A stretch of 64,000 bases of DNA, from the NCBI RefSeq assembly GCF_019492055.1, contig NZ_JAICBX010000002.1, forward strand, positions 806,001 to 870,000. The letters run 5' to 3'. Shown piece by piece: positions 57,863 through 64,000 of the stretch (its first letter is position 1; each line of letters opens with the position of its first letter). The position numbers and the translations under genes are program-made. A model generated the notes under the pieces. It searched no databases, had not been told where the DNA came from, and worked only from the letters and a program-made list of their open reading frames with translations. Source of the stretch: Flavimaribacter sediminis (lineage in GTDB: Bacteria; Pseudomonadota; Alphaproteobacteria; Rhizobiales; Rhizobiaceae).

Positions 57863-58359
57863 AAGCGGTCCGTTCCGTTTTTTCCAAACAGCGCCATGCC
57901 ATGGCCCTGATCGCCGCGCTTGTCGCCCTGGACCAGATCGTCAAATGGCTGGTCGAACGCGCCCTTCCCATGCATGAAAAGGTGGACCTGCTGCCGTTTC
58001 TGGCGCTGTTTCGGACCCATAATGAAGGCATCGCCTTCTCACTCTTGAGTGGACTGGGCGAGAACTGGCTGATCGTGATCACGCTGGTCATCATCGCCGT
58101 TGTGGGGATCATCTGGGCCCGATCTTCACCGACGCGGTGGCTTAGCCAGATCGGCTTCGCCTTCGTGATCGCGGGCGCGATCGGCAATCTTATCGACCGC
58201 GCCATGTATGGCTATGTGGTCGACTACGTGCTGTTCTCCATCAATACCTGGTCATTCGCCGTCTTCAATCTCGCCGACGCGTTCATTACGGTGGGCGCCG
58301 CGGCCATAATCATCGACGAAGTGTTTGGCAAATGGCTTTATCCCGCAGAAGCCATCTGA
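57859..58359 (+). CDS. lspA: lipoprotein signal peptidase
   Basis: A 166-residue, four-helix aspartyl protease that removes lipoprotein signal peptides after lipidation. The two catalytic Asp are in GAIGNLIDRAMYGYVVDYV and FAVFNLADAFITVG; the N-terminal DQIVKWLVE and the FRTHNEGIAFSLLSG loop are also typical. The start overlaps the preceding methyltransferase. It acts upstream of Lnt in the same pathway. Confidence 0.97.
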   Translation: MKAVRSVFSKQRHAMALIAALVALDQIVKWLVERALPMHEKVDLLPFLALFRTHNEGIAFSLLSGLGENWLIVITLVIIAVVGIIWARSSPTRWLSQIGFAFVIAGAIGNLIDRAMYGYVVDYVLFSINTWSFAVFNLADAFITVGAAAIIIDEVFGKWLYPAEAI

Positions 58360-58402
58360 TCCGACAGACACGCTACACACAAGCAATGGGAGGCAATTTG
58401 CC

Positions 58403-59407
58403 ATGACCGACGTCCCGACAGGCCCGTTCCGGGCCATTCTGGTTTCGCGCGACGAGAACAAGAACCAGTCGGTCGACACGACCGAACTCACTCTTGACGA
58501 CCTGATGGAGGGCGATGTCGTCGTCCGGGTGGAAGCGACTACCGTCAACTACAAGGACGGGCTGGCGATCACCGGGAAATCTCCGGTCGTGCGCCGCTGG
58601 CCGATGGTTCCGGGCATCGACTGCGCGGGCACGGTGGTCAGCTCCGACCACGCCGGCTTCGCGGCGGGGGATGCGGTTATCCTGAACGGGTGGGGCGTCG
58701 GCGAGACGCATCTCGGCGCCTATGCGCAATATATGCGGGTGAACGGCGACTGGCTGATCCGGCGTCCTGACGCCTTCAGCGCCACGGACGCCATGGCGAT
58801 CGGCACGGCGGGCTATACCGCCATGCTTTGCGTAATGGCGCTTGAGCGATATGGGCTTACGCCTCAGAGCGGGCCAATCGTCGTGTCAGGCGCCAATGGC
58901 GGCGTCGGAACGGTGGCGATTTCTCTTCTCTCGGGCCTCGGCTACACGGTCATCGCATCCACAGGCCGTCCACAGGAGGCCGATTTCCTGAAAGAACTCG
59001 GCGCCGACGAAATCATCGAGCGTAGCGAATTGTCCGACCCCGGCCGTCCGCTCGGCAAGGAACGCTGGGCCGGCGGTGTCGATGTAGCGGGGTCACATAC
59101 GCTTGCCAACATGCTGGCCATGACCAGCTACGGCGGGGCGGTCGCGGCCTGCGGCCTGGCGCAGGGCATGGATCTGCCAACCACCGTCGCTCCTTTCATC
59201 CTGCGCGGCGTGAGCCTGCTGGGCGTTGATTCGGTGATGGCCGCAAAGCCCACGCGCGAGGAAGCCTGGCGACGCCTGGCGCAGGAGCTCGACATCAAAA
59301 AACTGCATTCCCTATCGCAAACGATCGGTTTTGCGGATATTGTGCCCACGGCCCATGCCATTATTGAAGGGGATATCCGGGGGCGCGTTGTCGTGGATAT
59401 GGGCTGA
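58403..59407 (+). CDS. acuI: NADPH-dependent acrylyl-CoA reductase type MDR enzyme (AcuI/YhdH)
   Basis: A 334-residue zinc-free medium-chain reductase. N-terminal VNYKDGLAITGKSPVVRRWP and PGIDCAGTVVSSDH, the cofactor motif VVSGANGGVGTVAISLLSGL and ASTGRPQEADFLKELGADEI are the YhdH/AcuI pattern. Known members reduce acryloyl-CoA to propionyl-CoA, with a role in DMSP breakdown or acrylate detoxification. No dmd or ddd genes are seen here, so detoxification is the likelier job. GGGAGG precedes the ATG at 58403. Confidence 0.88.
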   Translation: MTDVPTGPFRAILVSRDENKNQSVDTTELTLDDLMEGDVVVRVEATTVNYKDGLAITGKSPVVRRWPMVPGIDCAGTVVSSDHAGFAAGDAVILNGWGVGETHLGAYAQYMRVNGDWLIRRPDAFSATDAMAIGTAGYTAMLCVMALERYGLTPQSGPIVVSGANGGVGTVAISLLSGLGYTVIASTGRPQEADFLKELGADEIIERSELSDPGRPLGKERWAGGVDVAGSHTLANMLAMTSYGGAVAACGLAQGMDLPTTVAPFILRGVSLLGVDSVMAAKPTREEAWRRLAQELDIKKLHSLSQTIGFADIVPTAHAIIEGDIRGRVVVDMG

Positions 59408-59464
59408 ACGGTGGGGCGAACCGAATATTCATCATGCGCAGTTGCTCCCGGACATCGAATTACG

Positions 59465-59482
59465 GTGTCACCGCGTTGTCGT
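59465..59482 (+). promoter_or_regulatory. PHO-box-like repeat upstream of olsB
   Basis: GTGTCAC-CGCG-TTGTCGT shows the 7-4-7 direct-repeat spacing of PhoB sites (CTGTCAT-N4-CTGTCAC), with most core TGTCA positions kept. It lies 48 bp before the olsB ATG. Ornithine-lipid formation rises on phosphate limitation through PhoB in Sinorhizobium. Confidence 0.45.
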
Positions 59483-59530
59483 ACTATTCTGATTAATGGG
59501 CCTAATTCGAATCGACGGGAATGAATTGCC

Positions 59531-60409
59531 ATGGCGACAAATGTACGCGAAACGCCAGTGACGAACCGCACTGCTCCGGGACCGGCGCTTAAGATGACGG
59601 AAGCCCACGGATCGGTGTTCGGCCGTATCGGCAATCTGGAAACGCGCCTTGCATTGACGCCTTCCGAAATCGACGCGGCCCAGGCGGTGCGCTACGAGGT
59701 TTTCGCCAGGGAGATGGGCGCAACACTCACGCCGGAATCGGTCCGGCGCGGCCGCGACATCGACATCTATGACGAATTCTGCGACCATCTGCTTGTCCTT
59801 GATCGCAGCCTGCCGGGCGACAGCGAAGAACAAATCGTGGGCACATACCGGATTCTCCGGCAGGACGTGGCCCGCGCCAATACCGGCTTCTATTCGACCT
59901 CGGAATTCGCCGTCAGCGACATGCTGGCGAGACATCCGGAAAAACGCTTCATGGAGCTCGGCCGGTCCTGCGTGCTTCCAAAGTACCGCACCCGCCGGAC
60001 CGTCGAACTGCTGTGGCAGGGCAACTGGGCCTATGCGCTCGAACACGGCATGGACGTGATGTTCGGCTGCGCCTCGATCCCCGGCGTGCGGCCGGAGGCG
60101 ATGGCGCTTCCCCTGTCGTTCCTCTACCACAACTGCCTGGCGGCCGGAGAATGGTCGGTCAGCGCCCGTCCAGAGCTGTTCCAGAACATGGACCTGATGC
60201 CGAAGGAAGCGGTCGACACGCGCAGCGCCGTCAACGCGCTGCCGCCGCTCCTCAAGGGCTATCTGAGGCTCGGCGCAGTGATCGGCGACGGCGCCGTGGT
60301 GGACTACGCCTTCGGCACGACCGACGTGATGGTGGTTTTGCCGATTTCCCGTATCAGCGACCGCTATCTGAACTACTACAAGGCGGACGCCAGCCGCTTC
60401 GCCTCCTGA
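59531..60409 (+). CDS. olsB: L-ornithine N-alpha-acyltransferase
   Basis: A 292-residue acyl-ACP-dependent GNAT-like enzyme, the first step of ornithine-lipid synthesis (lyso-ornithine lipid from ornithine and 3-hydroxyacyl-ACP). Landmarks are LETRLALTPSEIDAAQAVRY, EVFAREMGATLTPESV, YDEFCDHLLVLDRS, FMELGRSCVLPKYRTRRTVE and the later MFGCASIPG. Length and blocks match rhizobial OlsB. The ATG at 59531 is preceded by GGGAATGAATTGCC (weak ribosome-binding site). A PHO-box-like repeat precedes it. The second-step enzyme is probably encoded at 31.8 kb. maeB and mutS follow, as in Sinorhizobium. Confidence 0.93.
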   Translation: MATNVRETPVTNRTAPGPALKMTEAHGSVFGRIGNLETRLALTPSEIDAAQAVRYEVFAREMGATLTPESVRRGRDIDIYDEFCDHLLVLDRSLPGDSEEQIVGTYRILRQDVARANTGFYSTSEFAVSDMLARHPEKRFMELGRSCVLPKYRTRRTVELLWQGNWAYALEHGMDVMFGCASIPGVRPEAMALPLSFLYHNCLAAGEWSVSARPELFQNMDLMPKEAVDTRSAVNALPPLLKGYLRLGAVIGDGAVVDYAFGTTDVMVVLPISRISDRYLNYYKADASRFAS

Positions 60410-61036
60410 GTTGATTTCACTCAAAATATTGTTTTAATTATCTTTTTACTGATTCTGGCTTTGTTTCGGGAATTCTGGATCCAACCTCGTCACCCCGATT
60501 TCCAGCCGCCGCGACAGTCTCTTTAACAGACGGCACCATAGCACAAATTGCGCGGGAATGCAGCAAGTCGTTCTGTTCCTGTTCCTCCAGTTGCCAATGC
60601 CTGTTCCAATAAGCCTTCGCCCGGTTTTAAGCCAAGTATGCGTCGAGGCCTGAAGGCAGGCTGAGCCGGAGGATACGCCACCTTGTCCAATAGAATCGTC
60701 AAGTCCAGGAAGGCTAACGATAGTCAGCATACCTCCCATAAGAGACACTTTTACCTTAATAGATTCTTATTTAAGACATTTTCTAATTTTGGGCGCATCC
60801 GATTTTATAACCCATTGTTTTAAATGCCTTTTTAGAATTTCTGTATAATATGTTTATTTTTACTTGCCTATTCTTCGTTACATGTCAGAATAGTTTTCAC
60901 GACATATTTCGTAAATATATAAGCAAGTGATGTTACAAATGCGCAAGCTTCTCATTGTCAGATATATTGTCGAATCAGAAATGGCCCGAGTTGTTTTGGA
61001 AGGCCATTCCTCTTCTGCCCCAAGATATCCATTCGT
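60410..61036. other. AT-rich spacer, 627 bp, no supported gene
   Basis: The first 300 bp have mixed composition; from about 60730 to 60950 the sequence is strikingly AT-rich for this chromosome (runs such as TTTAAATGCCTTTTTAGAAT and a TATAAT near 60843). A short stem TGAGT/ACTCA at 60407-60423 followed by T-rich sequence may terminate olsB. No RNA gene was recognised. A reverse frame at 60446-60748 has no family features. Confidence 0.5.
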
Positions 61037-61375
61037 TTGCTCCAGCTTGTCTGGAGATCGCTGATTTTGTTCTCAGCCATTACAAACGAACTGGATTTTG
61101 GCGCCACCCTGTTGGGGGCGCCATTGATCCTGATGCTTGCAACCGGGGGCATTGTCGGATGGCTGATTCACCTGTTGGAAGCAACTCCGGACCAAAGTCT
61201 TTTCAGAGATGTCCTTTTAGGCGTATCGGGCGCATTCATTGCATTTTTGGCGTTCACGGCTCCAGGTCACAACGAGGCTGTCGGCCTGTTTGACGGCATG
61301 CTTTCTGCAGCAATGGGTTCTCTGACCATTCTGTTTATCGCGGATTTTTTTACGACCGACAGCACGCAATCGTAG
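61037..61375 (+). CDS. small membrane protein, GlsB/YeaQ/YmgE-like
   Basis: About 112 residues with three hydrophobic segments: LILMLATGGIVGWLIHLLEA, DVLLGVSGAFIAFLAFTAPG and GMLSAAMGSLTILFIADFF. The order GIVGWLI - polar turn with DQSLFRDVLLG - glycine-rich helices recalls the GlsB/YeaQ/YmgE (transglycosylase-associated) family of about 85-110 residues. Function is unknown; relatives respond to stress. The first possible start is TTG at 61037 with no clear ribosome-binding site; a shorter product is possible. It lies in AT-rich accessory-looking DNA between olsB and maeB, where Sinorhizobium has no such gene as far as I recall. Confidence 0.5.
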   Translation: MLQLVWRSLILFSAITNELDFGATLLGAPLILMLATGGIVGWLIHLLEATPDQSLFRDVLLGVSGAFIAFLAFTAPGHNEAVGLFDGMLSAAMGSLTILFIADFFTTDSTQS

Positions 61376-61471
61376 CTGTCGGCTATCCGTCCTATTTCTT
61401 GCCCGAATCACGAAACCGCCGCGGCTTCGCCCGAAGGCCTTTTGGTCTGAACGCCCGGCGGAAGGTCCGCC

Positions 61472-63757
61472 TCACCCACCGACATTGTAGGCGGCGATGG
61501 CCGCCAAGTTGACCAGATCGGAATCGCGCGCGCCCATGGAGGCGATCTGGACCGACTTGTCGAGGCCGACGAGCAGCGGTCCGATGACCGTGGAACCGCC
61601 GAGTTCCTGCAGCATCTTGGTCGATATCGAGGCCGAGTGGAACGCCGGCATGACCAGCACATTGGCCGGTCCCGACAGGCGGCAGAAGGGATATTGCGCC
61701 ATGCGGTCGGGATTGAGCGCGACGTCCGCCGCCATTTCCCCGTCATACTCGAAATCGACGCGGCGCCGGTCGAGGATCTGGACCGCCTCGCGCACCCGTT
61801 CGGAGCGTTCGCCCGACGGATGCCCGAAGGTGGAGTAGGCAAGCATCGCGACCCGCGGCTCGTAGCCCATGCGTCGCGCCATGCCGGCGGCTTCCTCTGC
61901 GATGTCGGCGAGTTCTTCCGAGTTCGGCATGTCGATCACCGCAGTGTCCGCAACGATGACGGTATGGCCGCGGCAGAGCGCCAGCGAGACGCCGATGACC
62001 CGATGACCGGGCTTGACGTCGATGCAGCGGCGCACGTCCTCGAGCGCGGTCGAATAATTGCGCGTGGTGCCCGTGACCATCGCGTCGGCGTCGCCGAGCG
62101 CGACCATGCAGGATGCAAAATGGTTGCGGTCCGTGTTGATCAGCCTCTGGCAGTCCCGGTAGAGGTAACCGTTCCGCTGCAGGCGGCCGTAGAGATATTC
62201 CGTATAGGCGTCGCGCCGGCGCGACAGGCGGGCGTTGATCACCTCGATGCCCGGCCGGTTGAGATCGATGCCGGCCTGTTTGGCTGTTTCCTCGAGCTGC
62301 TCGCTGCGACCGAGCAGGATCGCCGTGCCGAGCCGCTGGTTGGCGTAGGAAATGGCGGCGCGCATGACGTGGGCCTCCTCGCCCTCGGCGAACACCACGC
62401 GGCGCATGTTTCGGCGGACGCGCTGATAGATTCGCTGCAGGGTGGAGGCGATCGGGTCGCGGCGGGCCGACAGTTCCCGGCGGTAGGCCTCAAGATCGAC
62501 GATCGGTCGTCCGGCGACGCCGGAATCCATCGCGGCCTGGGCGACCGCCGCGGGCACGTCGGAAATCAGGCGCGGATCGAAAGGAACAGGAATGATGTAG
62601 GACGGACCGAAGCGCGGCCGATTGCCCTGATAGGCGGCTGCGACATCGTCCGGCACGTCTTCGCGCGCCAGGTTCGCCAGCGCCTCGGCGGCGGCGATCT
62701 TCATGGAGTCATTGATCGTCGAGGCGCGCACGTCGAGGGCGCCGCGAAAGATGTAGGGAAAGCCGAGCACGTTGTTGACCTGGTTCGGATAGTCTGACCG
62801 GCCGGTCGCCATGATGGCGTCGCCGCGAATCGCCGCGACTTCCTCCGGAGTGATCTCCGGGTCGGGATTGGCCATGGCGAAAATCACAGGGCGATCGGCC
62901 ATCGACCGCACCATGTCCTGGGTGAGCGCGCCCTTGACCGACAAGCCGAAAAACACGTCGGCGCCGGCGACGGCGTCTTCCAGGCTGCGCGCGTCCGTCT
63001 TGATGGCGTGCGCGGACTTCCACTGGTTCATGCCTTCTTCGCGACCCTGGTAGATGACGCCCTTTGTGTCGCAAAGGGTGATGTTCTCCGGAGCGAAGCC
63101 CATCGACTTGATCAGTTCGATACAGGCGATCGCCGCGGCGCCCGCTCCGTTGCAAACCAGTTTCGTGGTCTTGAGATCGCGCCCTGTCAGGTGCATCGCA
63201 TTGATGAGGCCCGCCGTGGCGATGATCGCCGTTCCATGCTGGTCGTCATGGAAGACCGGGATGTCCATAACCTCGCGCAGCCGCTGCTCGATGATGAAGC
63301 AGTCGGGCGCTTTGATGTCCTCCAGGTTGATGCCGCCGAAGGTGGGTCCGAGAAACCGCACGCAATTGACGAACTCGTCGATGTCCTCCGTGCCCACTTC
63401 CAGATCGATGGAATCGACGTCGGCGAAGCGCTTGAACAGCACCGCCTTGCCTTCCATCACGGGCTTCGACGCCAGCGCGCCCAGATTGCCGAGGCCGAGA
63501 ATGGCGGTGCCGTTGGAAATGACCGCCACCAGATTGCCGCGCACCGTGTAGTCGAAGGCGCGCGAGGGATCTTCGGCGATCGCCTTCACCGGAACCGCGA
63601 CGCCCGGCGAATAAGCAAGCGACAGATCGCGTTGCGTCGCCATCGGCTTGGTCGCATTGATCTCGATCTTGCCGGGCCGTCCCCGGACGTGGAATTCCAG
63701 CGCTTCCTGTTCGGTCACGGAAGACGCGGTCTGCGAACCTTTTGGTGAATCGGGCAT
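61472..63757 (-). CDS. maeB: NADP-dependent malic enzyme, malic enzyme-phosphotransacetylase chimera
   Basis: A 761-residue two-part protein. Residues about 1-430 are malic enzyme: YSPGVAVPVKAIAEDPSRAF, DDQHGTAIIATAGLINAM and the cofactor fold KLVCNGAGAAAIACIELIKS. Residues about 440-761 are a phosphotransacetylase-like domain (VFAEGEEAHVMRAAISYANQ, then PGHRVIGVSLALCRGHTV), which is regulatory rather than catalytic in rhizobial relatives. It makes pyruvate from malate for gluconeogenesis or NADPH. In Sinorhizobium the NADP form (tme) lies between olsB and mutS, as here; the cofactor choice is inferred from that. Confidence 0.93.
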   Translation of the reverse strand: MPDSPKGSQTASSVTEQEALEFHVRGRPGKIEINATKPMATQRDLSLAYSPGVAVPVKAIAEDPSRAFDYTVRGNLVAVISNGTAILGLGNLGALASKPVMEGKAVLFKRFADVDSIDLEVGTEDIDEFVNCVRFLGPTFGGINLEDIKAPDCFIIEQRLREVMDIPVFHDDQHGTAIIATAGLINAMHLTGRDLKTTKLVCNGAGAAAIACIELIKSMGFAPENITLCDTKGVIYQGREEGMNQWKSAHAIKTDARSLEDAVAGADVFFGLSVKGALTQDMVRSMADRPVIFAMANPDPEITPEEVAAIRGDAIMATGRSDYPNQVNNVLGFPYIFRGALDVRASTINDSMKIAAAEALANLAREDVPDDVAAAYQGNRPRFGPSYIIPVPFDPRLISDVPAAVAQAAMDSGVAGRPIVDLEAYRRELSARRDPIASTLQRIYQRVRRNMRRVVFAEGEEAHVMRAAISYANQRLGTAILLGRSEQLEETAKQAGIDLNRPGIEVINARLSRRRDAYTEYLYGRLQRNGYLYRDCQRLINTDRNHFASCMVALGDADAMVTGTTRNYSTALEDVRRCIDVKPGHRVIGVSLALCRGHTVIVADTAVIDMPNSEELADIAEEAAGMARRMGYEPRVAMLAYSTFGHPSGERSERVREAVQILDRRRVDFEYDGEMAADVALNPDRMAQYPFCRLSGPANVLVMPAFHSASISTKMLQELGGSTVIGPLLVGLDKSVQIASMGARDSDLVNLAAIAAYNVGG

Positions 63758-63957
63758 GTTTCCAAACCTGTTGTGGGCGAGCGGCTGCTTACGCCCTTAT
63801 TCTGTTGTTTTTCATTGTGTCCCGCCTTTAGGGTGGGTCCCACACCTTGATAGAGGTTTTGAACAATCATGCAACGTGTTGTCGCGGCATTTCGCGCGTC
63901 GCGAGGGTCCGCAAGGCAAACCGCCATTGACGACATTTTGCGCCAGGAACGCAGATC

Positions 63958-64000
63958 ATGCTGACGACAGCAACGCTGGCCTCCCCTGAAAGCCGCGCCG
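63958..64000 (+). CDS. mutS: DNA mismatch repair protein MutS (N-terminal 14 codons only)
   Basis: The window ends inside this gene. The visible start MLTTATLASPESRA carries the SPESRA stretch that, as I recall, precedes the conserved TPMMEQY of rhizobial MutS. AGGAA lies about ten bases before the ATG. Its place beside the chimeric malic enzyme matches Sinorhizobium. The remaining coding sequence is outside the window, so the call rests on a short match and context. Confidence 0.6.
   Translation, partial: MLTTATLASPESRA

Noticed and set aside
60446-60748. 100-codon reverse frame downstream of olsB.
   Set aside because: Composition is unlike a protein (Arg/Ser/Cys-rich, no domain, no ribosome-binding site), and it sits in a non-coding looking spacer.

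Overview
The window is chromosomal DNA of an alphaproteobacterium, most likely a member of the Hyphomicrobiales (Rhizobiales) close to the Rhizobiaceae or Aurantimonadaceae. The evidence is the set of rhizobial gene neighbourhoods: pnp/rpsO, truB-rbfA-infB-ylxR-nusA-rimP, trmB-metK-praR-lnt-corC-ybeY-phoH-miaB-olsA, rimI-tsaB, trpS-VOC-murJ-glnD, ptsN-hpf-rpoN-lptB-lptA-lptC, lspA, olsB, a chimeric malic enzyme and the first codons of mutS. Nearly all of the DNA is GC-rich and tightly coding, with many ATGA-type overlaps. No tRNA, rRNA or CRISPR array was recognised.

Layout. 1-3.7 kb is accessory: a small membrane protein (DUF6338-like), then a 2.9-kb element bounded by 30-bp inverted repeats (783-812 and 3646-3675) that carries a divergent MFS exporter/LysR pair and the decayed remains of a tyrosine recombinase. 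3.8-6.5 kb holds pnp and rpsO. 6.6-15.8 kb holds a DMT permease, an acyl-CoA thioesterase and a polyol (mannitol/sorbitol) uptake and oxidation operon, smoC-smoE-smoF-smoG-smoK-(relic smoS)-mtlK, plus a HAD phosphatase; this block separates truB from rpsO, which are normally adjacent. 15.8-24.9 kb is translation and transcription machinery, then trmB and metK. 25-33.9 kb runs from praR to tsaB (envelope lipoprotein acylation, RNA quality control, tRNA modification, ornithine-lipid acylation). 34-41.3 kb has the Fe-S scaffold nfu, a Usp protein, trpS, a VOC protein, murJ and glnD. 41.5-46.9 kb is metabolic: ribokinase facing a nucleoside hydrolase, a coniferyl-aldehyde-dehydrogenase-like enzyme, a second DMT permease and a heat-shock pair (hsp20 plus DUF1150). 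46.9-52.3 kb is the ptsN-hpf-rpoN-lptBAC block. 52.6-60.4 kb has sppA, ihfB, lapA, an ornithine cyclodeaminase homolog, a CoxG-like protein, two RNA methyltransferases, lspA, acuI and olsB. 60.4-61.4 kb is an AT-rich spacer with one small membrane protein. maeB (reverse) and the start of mutS (forward) close the window.

How parts work together. The smo operon imports hexitols and MtlK oxidises them to ketoses; the companion SDR dehydrogenase survives only as an 84-codon relic. olsB makes lyso-ornithine lipid and the PlsC-family gene at 31.8 kb probably completes it. Nucleoside hydrolase and ribokinase together would salvage ribose. The regulatory sites that can be read include a two-hairpin ROSE-type RNA thermometer under an RpoH-like promoter before hsp20, a palindrome over the start site of a strong nfu promoter, a PHO-box-like repeat before olsB, a SamR/SahR-like palindrome before metK, and a leader terminator before rimP that fixes a TTG start.
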